64,000 nt of DNA from Telmatactis stephensoni. Lineage: Eukaryota > Cnidaria > Anthozoa > Actiniaria > Isophelliidae. The DNA lies in NCBI GenBank assembly GCA_029948255.1, contig JALIZF010001387.1:124001-188000 (forward strand), in the 5' to 3' direction. How positions within the stretch are numbered: the first letter of the stretch is position 1; each line of letters begins with the position of its first letter. The notes beneath the pieces are model-generated. The model was not told the origin of the DNA and searched no databases. It saw only the letters and a list, made by a program, of their open reading frames with translations. Shown here in pieces: positions 48,545-61,131 of this stretch. A program made the translations under genes and the position numbers.

Positions 48545-51500
48545 TCGTTTATCCTGACTTCACCTTGGCATTAGAGCTAGTTACGCATTTCCTCCTTATA
48601 GACTCCCTTATACGTGTACTTACATATAGCTGTATCAGTGACTCCTAAAATAACCATACGTATGTGGTTTTGAAATATTCGTGATATTGTCCTTTATAAA
48701 CTGTTCCCCGGGGTGGGTCTCTAGACCCGTTTCCTGAACCTATCATTTTCCGTTACTGCACTTACAGGTTAAGTAAAAAGGAAATTTCTTTGTAATGAAA
48801 TTAAAATTTGTTTGCTACAATTGTATCACAGAACGTTTGCGAGGCGGGTAAAAATTGAATCTATTCTGTAAATGGTCCGCAAACTTATTCCGCAAAAACT
48901 ATATTCACTGATCAAATCGCATTCCAATCAAGGCGAATCTTTGACGGCTGGAGACCGATTGAGTTAGCAGTCTAAATCGGGGTTTAAACTACGTGAGCTG
49001 ACAAGCAGAACATGTTCTGGAATTGCGTGCTTTGACAAGATACATTGCAGCACGCACAAGAAAAAAGCAAACCAACAAACAAAAACAAAAAAGACCAAAA
49101 AGTTTGAAGACAGTTCGGGAATTCGGAGTTTCTCGACGTTGCATTGTCCATAATTGCCATAAATAGTATTACCGATCGTCCACTAGTCAAGTTATTTTTT
49201 TCAATACCAGAATAATATTCCAACTATGTAATATCATGCTGACGAAAGTTAACTGACCTTTACCATCGAGGTTTATATATACAACAAATTACGTGAAAAT
49301 CGTTTCAAAAGATGCACAAATCTTCTTAGGGAACTTAACTGGACAGGCCCTCTCTTGGTGTTGGGATGGTATCACATCGGATACTATACGGACTAAGAGA
49401 TAAGGATTCCCTTGAACCTCTTTTGAGCTAATATAATAAATTACATGGACGTCAGCATCACAGGGTAGAGGATTACAGACAGTGACATGAGCTTAAGTGC
49501 CTACTTAACAAGGGCAGTCGATCGATATGGAATTTGAAATAGGACTAACCTATTCTCGTATGCATTTCGCCCGTCAGTTTACTAAGACTAATGAAAGCCT
49601 GGAAAATAGTTTTGCTATAACTGAGATGGGTCTTCTTTGAGAGCTCTTTACGAAGAAGCAGATATGAGACAGTATTGAAGGAGTGTTTTTTAAGAGTCAC
49701 TTGAAGAAGAGTTATTACACCGATGAGATATAAGTAGTTAATGAGGCCTTCTGTGTAATTATAGTCTATATATCGATGGCAATAAAAGTGATATAGCTGT
49801 TTTACATGCAATAGAGACACGGAATAGATAAGGAAGACCCAAACCAGATTGCTGTGTCGATTCAAAGACTATATGCGCAAAAAACCTAGATTCTAAGTCA
49901 ACGGAGAGATTTATCGAGAAGTAGTCCAAAACTATCAAAGGAGATTCACGGAGGTGATAGAAGATAAAAACTTTCATCAGAATAGTGTAAAATGTCGTAT
50001 ATCAAGGCATACAATAATGTAGTTCAACAAAGCATACACATATTCACAGTCAGCTTCAATTTGTTTAGACTTGCTTCAAACGTAAACGCTTGATATAATC
50101 ATAATAAAAATGAAATAAAACCGATATATAAACTATATCTATATACTTAGAGATAAACTAAGCGCATTAATCAAGCTCACATATTATTCCAGAATTACCT
50201 CTCTAGTCGTTGAATCAGTTTTTCCTCTTCACAATACTTTTCCGACCTATGAATTGTCGACTGAATTGGCACCTTACTTGTACACAGCACTTCAGAGCTT
50301 CCTCAAATACCAAACTCTCTTACAAAGGTAACTTAATATCAGGAATCTTTAAGACTTCTTTTTCAATCTGTGAGTAGCTGTATGACGTCTGAAGGGGGAT
50401 TTTACTGGACCTCTCAAAATAATCATTCAAAAATGAACTACTTTTTTGTTCGTATATGAGATAGAGCCATTGCTAGTCTCATTGAGAGTTTTTCCAGGCT
50501 TTTTTGGAGATCGGGTTGGAATGAGAGGTACTGAATCATTCAGTACATCATTCCACGTGTTCAGGCTTTTACAAATCTGTTATTTCTGGGCTTACAATGT
50601 TCATTCTTGCCCTCCGGCGGAGTATTACATAGAACAGCTTGAATTAGCCATTAATACTCACAGGAACTCAAACTTACACAGCTAGAGTATTGCTGGACCC
50701 TTCGTTTTTAATATCAGTTCCATTTTCAGAAAGAATGCGAAAAGAAATCCTGGTTTTACAAGAGTTGAGACAGGCGATAAAGATCAAGGAGCAAGTTAAC
50801 ATTCCTATCGAGTTATAATAGCTCTGTCCCTTAGGGGAACTTCAAAATAGCATTACAATATTTGTACTTAAGTTAGGAGGAGTTTGAGCCCAAGAAATGT
50901 AGGATAGATTTAGTGAACACTTCTTTGAAGAGATCGAAATTTTATCTGAGTCACTTCGAAATCACGGAGATTCGATGGAAGTTTGCATTTTATATATCAA
51001 TTCACCAAAAATTCCTACTTTCAGAAATACATTTTTAAATGATCCTCTAGTTATAAATAGTTTCTCAAGAATGTATGTTATTCTGCCTTTAATCGAAATA
51101 GTGTGTTCCTCAGTGCTTTATGAAGAATCAATGCAGGTGATTGGTCATCGGGTCTATTTGCCAAAATACCTAAAATTCTTGTCACGTGATGATGGTTTAT
51201 TTTAAGCTCATCCAATCATATTGAAGTATTCAGGTGGGTAGAGGCAAATGCTTATTACTGCACTGTGAAAATTAAACACTCGTCTCAAGCAATTCACAAT
51301 CTGTAATAATGCGAATGAAATAACATTTTGCGCATTGATTGGCTAGCTATCGTGGAGTTCGTTAGGGACAAAGCCACGCTCGTGCAAAATTAATTAAAAA
51401 ACGTTTAGCAAAGTAATATAAAAAACGGTTGTTGTTTCCTCTGGTCTTTACTGACATATATCAAGAGAAGATGAGGTAAGAGAAGGAATCGCGCGCATAA

Positions 51501-52046
51501 GGTCTTTAGACAATCATATGCCCCCTTTGATGCTATTTTTAGAGTGAATCTGATTCATCGAGACAGCGCGAGCTTTCGCATTGCCTCAAGATCACAATGG
51601 CGGAAAAAGAGTGTATAACGTTTGTCGATGAAAAGGAGTTTAAACTTAAGAAATTAAGGGCAAATGGAGTACAAAAAAAATTCGGTCTTGGTTAAGTCGA
51701 TCGAGGTCATGGTGACGAGGTTCTAAAAATAGCATCACACAGGGCATATGATGTGTCACGGGGATTCCTTCTGTTACCTCATTTTCTTTTGCATATATAT
51801 AAACACTCTCGGAGATGTAGAGCACTCGAAAAGCAAGAGAAACACTTGTTTACGCCATCTGAGCTGGTTTATATTACATTACAGAGATGCGTGCGCGTTT
51901 TATACAGCTTAAACAAAGTATTTCAAACGGCCGGCTTGTCAATCGTCGACCATTGTGAAAACCTGACAACACATCAAAACCCTCTTCTCCAGGAGCATAT
52001 GGTACGCACTTTTCTCGAACTCTTTCAACGAACAGTATAACAACTG

Positions 52047-52185
52047 CTGGGTTCCATCCATTCCTTTAGGAATCAAACGACAATGAAGCGGTAGCCATGT
52101 TGGGTGAACAAACAATAGACGCTAATGGGAAATCTTTTGTTGAAGTTCATCCAAGATGGCTGCCGTGACGTCACATGCAACCCAG
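52047..52185. mobile_element. MITE 'CTGGG', copy 3
   Basis: CTGGGTTCCATCC to TCACATGCAACCCAG; it includes CCAAGATGGCTGCC followed by TGACGTCA. Confidence 0.85.
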
Positions 52186-52429
52186 CGTGAGCAAGGGCTT
52201 CATGGCTGTATTCTTGGTACCCTTGAGACCGTTACTTGGTGCAAGCGAACAGAGAGAGTCTGTCTTGAGCAGCAGTGTCCCTAATACGAGATTGTCCGTA
52301 ATCACAGACCATTCGTAATGCTGAGCAGAGCTCCGCGCATGAATAACGAGGTCTCCGTAGCCGTACGCGTAATGGTTTAATTAAAAATAATCGCAATGGA
52401 GCCCGTAACAGCGCCAGAAGGGTCCGTAG

Positions 52430-52765
52430 GTGTACCTACATGTGCATACGTTTAATTTAGCTTCAATAATTATAACAAAGGATTCCGTGATAGCGTGCGT
52501 CCGTAAAGAGTCGTACGTCATAGTTTAGCTTCATTTATGGCAAAGGATTCCGTGATAACGTGCTCCCGTAGCAAGTCGTACGTCATAGTAGAGCTTCGGC
52601 ACTAATTGGCAACGGATTCCGTGATACGTCCGAGCTTCCGTACGTCATACTAGAGCTTCACCAGTGGCAACGGATTCCGTGATACGTCCGAGCTTCCGTA
52701 GCAAGCCGTACGTCATAGTAGAGCTTCATTTATGGCAAAGTAGTCCGTAACTGATGGAGCGTCCA
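52430..52765. repeat. ~62-68-bp tandem repeat
   Basis: About five units with GGATTCCGTGATA, AGTCGTACGTCATAGTA and GAGCTTCATTTATGGCAA. Confidence 0.8.
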
Positions 52766-52964
52766 GAAATAATATACCCGCAAAGTTTCCGTAACAGCAG
52801 AATATCCACAAGATTACAGCTGACTAATTTATCGTGCTTCTGTCCTACAATAAACCGCTGGAGACATGCCAGTAATTTCGAGAGTTATTAACTTTGTAAG
52901 CCATTACAAAATGACCATCATATAACGCGCGCTCTCATTGGCCGAAGGACGCGTATACTGCGAA

Positions 52965-53225
52965 CTCTAAATATGCACACAGCACGCGCGCGCACTTTTC
53001 GAATTTTTTGTCAGTGTAAATGAACACTGAATTTGCATGAGAACGTTGTATTTTATAAAAGAAATAGAAAACTTGCCTGCTGTGCTGAGTGCGGATTTAG
53101 AGCACTTGGGGAATTGATCAGTACACTCAAGAAGCGTTGGCACTTCTCTCGTGCTCTGATCAATCCTCAAATGCTCTAAATCTGCCCAAAAGCACACACG
53201 CGCGCGCGTTTTCTATTTCTTCAAT
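52965..53225. mobile_element. Fold-back element with CACGCGCGCG ends
   Basis: AAGAAATAGAAAACTTGCC and the inverse GTTTTCTATTTCTTC surround an imperfect hairpin (TTTAGAGCACTTGGGGAATT / AATCCTCAAATGCTCTAAAT). Related to 14990-15180. Confidence 0.65.
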
Positions 53226-55146
53226 TAACAGTACATTGTTGGCATATATGTATCGGGTTGCCTGAAGTATGTTGAATCGACTATAGAAAATAATGACAGT
53301 TTTTAACTACTGCAGCGATCGACTAGTTTATATATCAATCGACTATTCTTTATATTGACTACTGCAGCAATCGACTAGAATGTGTTAACTTATACAAGAA
53401 CCGAGAGTGGAAGGGCCCGGCTAGCTAGCAAACTTTTTTTGTCATAAAACTGTAGTATTCACATTTGGGTAGAAGTTTATATTCAAGATACTTAATGATT
53501 TAGTATTAAAAATAGTCACAAGTGGTCACGTGACTTTGGAATGTGAAATTAGTTTTTTGGAAATGCGCTCGCGAATTTTGTTTATATTGAAATTGTTTTC
53601 ACGCTAAAGTGTTAAGAACAACTAGAGAAAAAAGATAGCGTTTGGAAAACCTGTCCCATAGTTTAAATTTTGAAGAAAATTGAGGAAACGCAGTGTCATG
53701 ACGAAATGGTCACGTGGCCTGTTTTCGTAAGATTTCTTTCTTACGAGAGATGACGGACAAGTTTTCCAAACGCAGTTGTGTAGAGTCGTTATAGCAACGA
53801 CAATATACACAACTATTTGTTTTTAACACCCGTCTTAAAATGGCGAGCGCATTTTAAATTAAAGTTTTTAAAATCGTTGTCAAGTGGTTAACCATGTGAT
53901 GATTTTTTTATCTATTTATTAATTTTTTTTTTTTTTTGGCTAGTTTTGTTCACTCAAATCAATTAAGGAAGTGAAACTCTATTGCTGTTTAAAGATTCAT
54001 TGTGTTTGGTTAAAACGGGAAGAGACATGAATTTTACTGTTTTTATCGTATTTGGGCTTGAACGAGGCCTTAACGTACTCTCTTGAGAAAAGACAACTTA
54101 TCTTCATAAACTGTAAACTAAAAATAATATTTCAGTATTTTTTCTTCTTCTTTTTCCTTGACAAATATATATTTGATCTTAATTATTTTCTGTGCAAACT
54201 TGGTTTTTGTCATATGATATGAAAAGCAGCACATTTGAATGAATTGCAGGTGACAACGACGACACATTAACACTCAATTTATTCTTTTTTTACAGGATAA
54301 ATGTTCCACAAAGTGAAAACAAAATTGCCTTATATGAAAAACTACATCTTATATAGATTGTTATCAATTCTCGTTAAGTCAGAATGTATACTGATGGATA
54401 TGGATTTCAAAACTTCCTGTTCAATATGCCACCAATAATAAGCGCGCGGTTCTTACGAAATGAACGACCTGGGAGAAAAGCCATCAGCGAAATGTCTTTG
54501 TTTCATTTGTTTTGACATTTTGATTGGAAAATTGTTAATCGGTAAATCCTCTATAAAATAGACCAAGCAAGCATTATGATAGAGTACGAATTTTAAGCCT
54601 GTAACAGAGAAAATTTTAATTGCTTTTGACTGGCTTTAGAAAAACAGGAAATGAAGAATAAAGGATACCACTTAACCGCCAAACATCTCATCAATCATGG
54701 TCACAACTCGACATCTGATTGGTCAGTTTGAGAGGAAAATTCTCCTTGTGAAAATAAATATTATTGAATGGCGATATTAAAAAAAGTGAGAAGAGACACT
54801 TAGCTTAAATTGATGTGAATAATTTACATCCTTTTTTTAATATGCATTGTTTTGTTTAAGTCTTCATTCAAGGTGGAATGAAGTCATTTGAACTATATTT
54901 TCAGAAATCGAAGGGCGTTAAACTCAATGCAACGTTTACCCGCTCAAAAAACAAACTGACCCAGTTTTCGTCCGATTTAAGGATTCTTTCTGAATTAGCT
55001 TAAGAGAAAGATCAATATGTAGTCTAAACAAAAGTATTCGAGTAAATCAACAACAAGAAATCCTCTATATTAGAATTAAATACCGGATGCTTTGCTGGAA
55101 ATGTTATTCTTCATTTAAACAATTCTTCTGAAATCAACGACCAAAA

Positions 55147-56271
55147 ATGAACTTTTCTTCAGCGCTGAACAACTCAATGAAGGACGACGATTTCAACTAC
55201 TACATGCAATGGTTTGCTCTTGTTCTCCGTCGTCGAAGTCCAGGAGAGATTGCCATCGAATCTGGGCTTCTCTTGGTCATTGATTTTCTATCTGTTTTTG
55301 GGAATGTTGTTTTGTGTTGTATAATGTATAAAAGTGCATCGCTTCGCACACTTACAAGCATCTTCATATTAGCTTTAGCTGCTTCAGACATAGTGATGGG
55401 ACTACTTTGTATTCCATTTACTGTTACAGTTCTTATACGAGGCGAATGGATTTTTGGAATTCACATCTGTGAAATGCAATGTTTTCTTATCTATTTTCTT
55501 GGATTTGGATCGCTACAGACTATGACTTTGGTAGCTGTAAATCGGTATTATCGTATCATCAAACCGACGAAGTACCGCAAAGTTTTTACGTCAAAATCAA
55601 CCACTGGAATTGTAACTGTTGTCTGGCTTTACACTGGTCTGTTTCTTGCCATACCATTTCTTACCGAAGCAGTCTTCTCGCAGTTCAGCCCCAGTAAAGC
55701 TACTTGTGTGATATTCAGGAACCCTTCATCAAGCAGAAAAACAGTACTTTCAGTGAATATGGGGATAGTTACTGTTTCTACAATTATTCCAACTGTAATT
55801 ATTACTTTTTGTTACTGTAGAGTGTTTCGCTTGGTAGGAAATCACTTCACACGCGTTGCGCCAACTCGAAGCAATCCTTCAAGAACTCAGGCAAGCATAC
55901 TCGAAGTAAAATCAACGAGGACACTATTTTTAGTGTTACTGGCCTTCGCCGTTTGCTGGCTGCCTGTTTTTACAATCGAATTAATTCAAGCTTTTTTCCT
56001 TCCTTGGTGGAGACTTCCGCGTTACTGTCACCTTATATGGACTTTTTGCGGATCTTTAAGGAGCGCAGTAAATCCGTTTATTTTCGCTGCGACGAGCAGA
56101 TCTTTTCGGAAAAGACTTTGGGTGCTATTGAAAGGGGGATTTTTCAGTGAAAACACAGATAGCTCATCGAACGCGGCAAGGAAAAGGTCTGCGACTTTAG
56201 ATGTTAAATTATCTGCAGTTGGGCGACTTTCAATTGTGGTTTTACCTCAGCATAACACAGGCACAAACTAG
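55147..56271 (+). CDS. Class A (rhodopsin-like) orphan GPCR, single exon
   Basis: 374 residues with seven membrane segments. Landmarks: GN (52-53, TM1), LALAASD with D81 (TM2), W101 and C108 (top of TM3), VNRY at 131-134 (DRY position), W160 and P170 (TM4), C187 (loop 2, disulphide partner of C108), P215 (TM5), CWLP 270-273 (TM6), NPFIF 309-313 (NPxxY position), then helix 8 FRKRLW. Two N-glycosylation sequons lie in the N-terminus (N2, N8). NRY in place of DRY and the general look recall melatonin-receptor-like orphan GPCRs that are numerous and often intronless in cnidarians. The ligand cannot be predicted. The start Met follows AAAA and is the first in frame. Confidence 0.93.
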   Translation: MNFSSALNNSMKDDDFNYYMQWFALVLRRRSPGEIAIESGLLLVIDFLSVFGNVVLCCIMYKSASLRTLTSIFILALAASDIVMGLLCIPFTVTVLIRGEWIFGIHICEMQCFLIYFLGFGSLQTMTLVAVNRYYRIIKPTKYRKVFTSKSTTGIVTVVWLYTGLFLAIPFLTEAVFSQFSPSKATCVIFRNPSSSRKTVLSVNMGIVTVSTIIPTVIITFCYCRVFRLVGNHFTRVAPTRSNPSRTQASILEVKSTRTLFLVLLAFAVCWLPVFTIELIQAFFLPWWRLPRYCHLIWTFCGSLRSAVNPFIFAATSRSFRKRLWVLLKGGFFSENTDSSSNAARKRSATLDVKLSAVGRLSIVVLPQHNTGTN

Positions 56272-56314
56272 AGTTTTATCGGCCGAATTCACTTTCACAG
56301 CAGCCGATTGATGA

Positions 56315-56508
56315 AATAAAGCAGCTTGTGACTTCTTATTTACTCTAACTGAGTTTCTATCAACTTTTGAATATCTGAATAGATAAGAGAAACTCAGCGA
56401 GGAGCAAAACGCAGATTAAATCTAAGAGATACTTCTGTTAATATTTTCTATTGTATTATAATGTGGTTTTTATTATTAAAATCTCGCAAAGTGTTGTATG
56501 CGAATAAA
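56315..56508 (+). promoter_or_regulatory. Polyadenylation signals of the GPCR gene
   Basis: AATAAA occurs at 56315-56320 (44 nt after the stop codon) and again at 56503-56508. Either could serve the GPCR transcript; the choice is not visible. Confidence 0.5.
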
Positions 56509-57278
56509 GTGAATGAATCGCAATACTGATTAGTGCTTTGCCACCCGAAGTGAACGATCTCATTAACTGAAATAAATACTTAATTTAAAAGATTTTAAGC
56601 CTGATAAAGAAATACATTTTGTGCTGTATATTCATGTCTTTCATACCAGCCCCTCATAACACTGATATCAATCTTATCACCAAAAACGGAAAGTTGAAAA
56701 CGCCAGTGGAAACTTCTAGAAAAACGTTTGTCGTTTACTAAATGCAGATGGTCGAAAACGCAAATTTTTGAAAACACGTCGAGTTTCAAGAACTTGTCAA
56801 AAATAATAGAGAAAAAGGAAAGAAAAGATACCAATTTGCAATATTCCCTATATTGAATTTCCCTTTATTTAAACCTAGAATAATTATCTCAAGGAAATCA
56901 TTCAGTAAATAAAAAAATAAACATATGTGCTTTCCTACAAAGTTATAGCAATTCTTCCATGTTTTAACCAATAAGATGAACGGTTAAAACAATACCACAA
57001 TTAGCGTCTTTCTAAATGAATAAAAAAATGAATATAATGTATATATAGTCAAGGCGGAGCTAGCTCTTATATTATTCTTTTTTTGTATCAGTTTCGAATT
57101 AGAGCCGGTACCATTTATATTGGAGAGAAACTATGTAAGATTTTAACCGTATTTTAAAGTCTTAGTACTTTGAATTCAGCTGCCTATACTTAACGTATAT
57201 CCTATCGGTAAGGGTGTCGTACGTCCGAGGTATAAGTTGATTAGGTACGTTTGTGAATTACATCAATCTAATTCTTTA

Positions 57279-57800
57279 CAATACTTGATACTAATCTCGC
57301 GATCTGATTGGTTGATTAGAGTGTGTCAATAAGAGGACAGACACACTGCTGACGCGTTTCGGCGCGCGCGCTCGTTCTGTTGCCTCGTTTGAAAAGGATT
57401 TTAAACTTTTATCTCAAATAATTGTTGTAAAAAACGCTGCGCTTGTGATTTCACTTGAGTTTTGAACATTTTATGACGTCAAGTGTGTGTCAATAAGAGG
57501 ACAGACAACTCAAAACCATCTTCAATTTGTTAATTATACAACAATTGATATTAATCTCGCGATCTGATTGGTTGATTAGAGTGTATCAATAAGAGGATAG
57601 ACTGACACTGCTGACGCGTTTCGGCGCGCGCGCTCGTTCTAGCTGTTGCCCGGTTTGAAAAGGATTTTAAACTTTTATCTCAAATAATTGTTGTAAAAAA
57701 CGCTGCGCTCGTGATTTCACTTGAGTTTTGAACATTTTATGACGTCAAGAGTGTGTCAATAAGAGGACAGACAACTCAAAACCATCTTCGAATTCAATTT
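57279..57800. repeat. Two tandem copies of a ~260-bp unit
   Basis: Both copies contain CTCGCGATCTGATTGGTTGA, TGACGCGTTTCGGCGCGCGC and CAAAACCATCTTC. Divergence is a few percent. Confidence 0.9.
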
Positions 57801-58706
57801 GTTAAAAAGATTTTTTTTTTAAGCGCGCGCAAGTAGCCAATGTCAGTTCGTGCTGGAAGTGAGCGAGCGTGCTGTCCTATTTTTAAACATTTTAGCGAGC
57901 TCAATAAAAGGTGGATGGGCAGCGAGCAGCCACAGGAAGCCCAAGCTATACTTCTCAGTGTAATAGCGAGGATATCTAAAGAGGATAGTAATAAATGCCA
58001 TTTATTATTACTATGGAGAGGGATTCTTAAAAAATCGTTTTTTTAGATCAATTAAATAATACACAAAAACATTACTCATCTGCTGGCAAATACAAGAAAT
58101 GAGAGCTTCTTGCAAGAAATGATAAATGTTATACGACAAAGTACTTCCTGAGAAATATTTCTAGACAGTCTCATCACAGTCGAAATTTGAGAGTAATTGA
58201 TTGTATGTAGTTTTGCCTGGATGCCTGGAAGGCCTCGTTTTGGTGCATTTTCAAAATTTTAAATCCTCCTATCTTGTCAAGTTTATTACTTTCTTTAGAA
58301 ACTTGTCTCACATTACCTAAATCAACAATCTTCATGATTTCAAAGAGTTGCTCTTCTAGAAATATGCATTTTTCAGCATTTATGCTAATTAGCAGCAGCC
58401 ATTCACTGAGCCGTAATGTTGGGTCGGTTTAAACAAACGACTGACAACTCCAATCCCAACAGCGTTGGCGCCAACAATGTTCAACGTTTTCAGTCCGAAC
58501 CACAGCATACCCTTGGGATGGGGAGGGGAGCGAAATCAAGCTCTAGCAGAGCGTTCTTGTGGTTATTATGTTGAAATTCCAAAGTTATTTCAGTAATTGT
58601 GTTTTTTTTTCTATATAAGCCTCCATAAGTATCTTTTTTCAGTTTGAATAATTTCAGCTATTTCTATCCAACTAGTAAAATATATCTTTAAATTACCCAT
58701 TTACTG

Positions 58707-58902
58707 TTTAACAAATAGATTCCATTTTTCCGTGCGTCTGTACTCTAATCGATGCACAGATGACGTCAAAATGTGGTGAGAACAAAAAAGTACGCCACGA
58801 GACGAAGTCGAGTGGCGTGACTGTTGTTCTCACCACATTTTGACGTCTTCTGTGCATCGATTAGAGTACAGACGCACGGAAAAATGGAATCTATTTGTTA
58901 AA
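58707..58902. mobile_element. MITE family 'TTAACAAATAG', complete palindromic copy
   Basis: TTTAACAAATAGATTCCATT at the left is exactly inverted at the right. The palindrome is almost complete to its centre (near 58805), about 196 bp. It carries TGACGTC on each arm. It lacks the tail found in the other copies. Confidence 0.9.
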
Positions 58903-58962
58903 TAATGTCCTTATAATGAGAGGCATTAAACGTTTTTCCTCCCTGTCATTGACGCCAACATT

Positions 58963-59066
58963 CAATCTCGTTCCCAGAGCCCTATTCCCTCTTACGCATG
59001 CGCGACGAAAAAATATTTTTTCGTCGCGCATGCGTAAGAGGGAATAGGGCTCTGGGAACGAGATTG
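58963..59066. repeat. Perfect 104-bp palindrome with no spacer
   Basis: Arms of 52 bp meet at AAAAAATATTTTTT (centre between 59014 and 59015). They start CAATCTCGTTCCCAGAGCCC and include ACGCATGCGCGACG. Confidence 0.95.
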
Positions 59067-59207
59067 GCCAACATTGCGAAGGACTGGGGAGGCACGCATG
59101 CGTGGTTCATCCATGAAACATCCATGAAGTGTTGCTGTGAAACATGTGACACATCTCCATTAACAGACGGTATACATATCCACGAGTTCGCCATAGGTCA
59201 TAGCGTA

Positions 59208-59352
59208 TTCAATTCTTCTGCGCTCTTCTTCCCGCTAAAATATTGCTGTTAATTTCATGGCCCGACATTTGTTCAAAATGCATTCAATTCTTCTGCGCTC
59301 TTCTTCCCGCTAAGATATTGCTGTTTGTGGCCCGATATTTGTTCAAAATGCA
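59208..59352. repeat. Short tandem duplication
   Basis: TTCAATTCTTCTGCGCTCTT and the following 50 bases occur twice, about 74 bp apart. Confidence 0.8.
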
Positions 59353-60409
59353 TGTAAAAAAATACAGTCAACGAGTTTGTTATTTTCGAAGTTGCTACAC
59401 AGTGAGTTTCTGATTAGAAACGGCATTTGTGACGTATAGGCTCGGACGGTAAAAAATCAACTAGTGTCGCGATTCTCCTATCATTTTGATCTACAGAGAG
59501 ACGGCATTAATTTCCGATAATGTCGTCTCAAAATCAGCGCTCCTGATTAGCCCAAGCATTGAGGACTGCATCGAAGTGGCTTTCTTCAAAATCACAAAAA
59601 ACGACTGAAAATCAATTCAAAATTGAACAGCAAATATAAAACAACTTTTTAGATAATATCCGTGAATAAAATGACCGAAAACAATGACATATCTTGATAA
59701 AAATAGCCGCTAAGTTGAATTACAGCTACACACGACTACTGCGAAAAGTAAACTGAATTGGAATCTGTTGAGCCTAAACTAGATAAAATCACTAAAGAAT
59801 ATTCACGAAAACCATTAAAAAGAAATCTCCTAAGTAAAAAAATCATGTCTGATAAGTAAAATCGGTAATTTGGCTTCAATGACTTCAAAGTCACAGCAAA
59901 AGTAAGTTACTTTTCGGCAGCAAAACAAACAAATTGTCCTATGTAGACAAAAACGGTATTGTTTGAAAAAGGATGAAACAAAAAACGTTTTAAATAAGAT
60001 AAACAGGGAATGCACAAGTGTAGACTACCTTTTAATACCTTTCAATAACTTTTCAGCATCATTCCTTTAGGTTGAAGCTATATTTTGACAAACGTTCACT
60101 TTCACATGTCGGTCACGTCAGCTCGATCGTTTTTCTTCAAAAGCTTAAAATAACTCGTATTTCTTTCATTTTGGGAGCTTTTGGACTTGCTTCTATAATT
60201 AAATCACCTCTCTTAAGCGTGAGAAAGCTTTCTTTCTCATTCCGCCATTTCCTTTTCAGCTTTCTTCTTGCAAAGAAAGAAAGAAGTTGCCATGAAAACT
60301 GTACTACAACTTTGCAGGTACAGAGAATCTCGCGTCCAATCCGCAATCAAAAATGATAAGTAAACGTTTCTCTTTTATCTTTGCAAAAAGTAGTTAGAAT
60401 CGCGATACA

Positions 60410-60871
60410 AAACTAAACACGATTTTGAGACGGCATTTGGGAGAAAATATATATAGGTTTTTGGTCGACTAACCAGCTAATACAGCTGCGTATTTTTACG
60501 AGTCACGCTGTATTTTGGCGAGCTTTAGGCGAGCCAAAATGCAAGTGACAAGTAAAAACCCTGGTTAATCGACCAATAACATATTTATTATACAATTCTG
60601 CAAAAATCAATATAAATGATGTCGTTTTTATTGCCACTTTTCTTTGTTTAGCGCGCGGCTTTGCAACGGGAAGCCATTCAAATGTTACTAACCTAATACG
60701 GTTTCATATTTTTCGCGTTCTTGTGCATATTACGTGCGTTCTTTTGAGAATTGTAAAATAAATTCAGGTATTGGCCCCGTAGCTGCGCGACTCCGCCAAT
60801 ACCGAATATATTTTCTCCCAACTAGCCGTCATTATAAACCGATAATGCCGTCTCAAAATCGCGTTTAGTTT
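60410..60871. mobile_element. MITE 'AAACTAAACNCGATTTTGAG'
   Basis: AAACTAAACACGATTTTGAG at the left; CTCAAAATCGCGTTTAGTTT at the right. A second hairpin (GGTCGACTAACCAG / TGGTTAATCGACC) lies inside. Confidence 0.8.
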
Positions 60872-60898
60872 AAAGAAATTATTGACAGAGAATCCTTA

Positions 60899-61131
60899 AG
60901 GCGGTGTGACACGAGACGATTTTTAACGACGATTTTCAGCGCAACGGCGTTGCGTTAAAAATCTTTGTCGTGTAACATGACACTTTGAACGATTTTCCTT
61001 GTAATTCTCACTTCGGCAACGCGTTGCGAGTTTTTGAATCCAAGTCAGAAACTCGCAACGCAAAATATTGCAAGTTGTTGAAACGTTGCGCGGAAAATCG
61101 TCGTTAAAAATCGTGTCGTGTAACACCGCCT
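60899..61131. mobile_element. MITE with 3-bp TTA target duplication
   Basis: AGGCGGTGTGACACGAGACG at the left; inverse CGTGTCGTGTAACACCGCCT at the right. TTA flanks both ends (60896-60898, 61132-61134), as for PIF/Harbinger elements. CGATTTTTAACGACGATTTTC and inverse copies fill the arms. Confidence 0.85.

Larger units (their letters stand above)
42861..55146. other. 12.3-kb region without a recognised gene
   Basis: It lies between the RERG-like first coding exon and the GPCR. It presumably holds the promoter and 5' non-coding exon(s) of the former. Short open frames show no family likeness. Recognisable contents are MITEs at 44130, 47592, 48313, 52047 and 52965 and a tandem array at 52430. 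Confidence 0.6.

Noticed and set aside
49545..49865. 106-codon minus-strand frame
   Set aside because: AT-rich composition, no recognisable domain and no supporting signals.
51753..52040. 95-codon frame starting MSRGFLLLPHF
   Set aside because: No family likeness, no splice or start support, and it ends against a MITE. Could be chance.
57840..58046. 68-codon frame after the 260-bp duplication
   Set aside because: Lies in repeat-derived sequence; no conserved feature seen.
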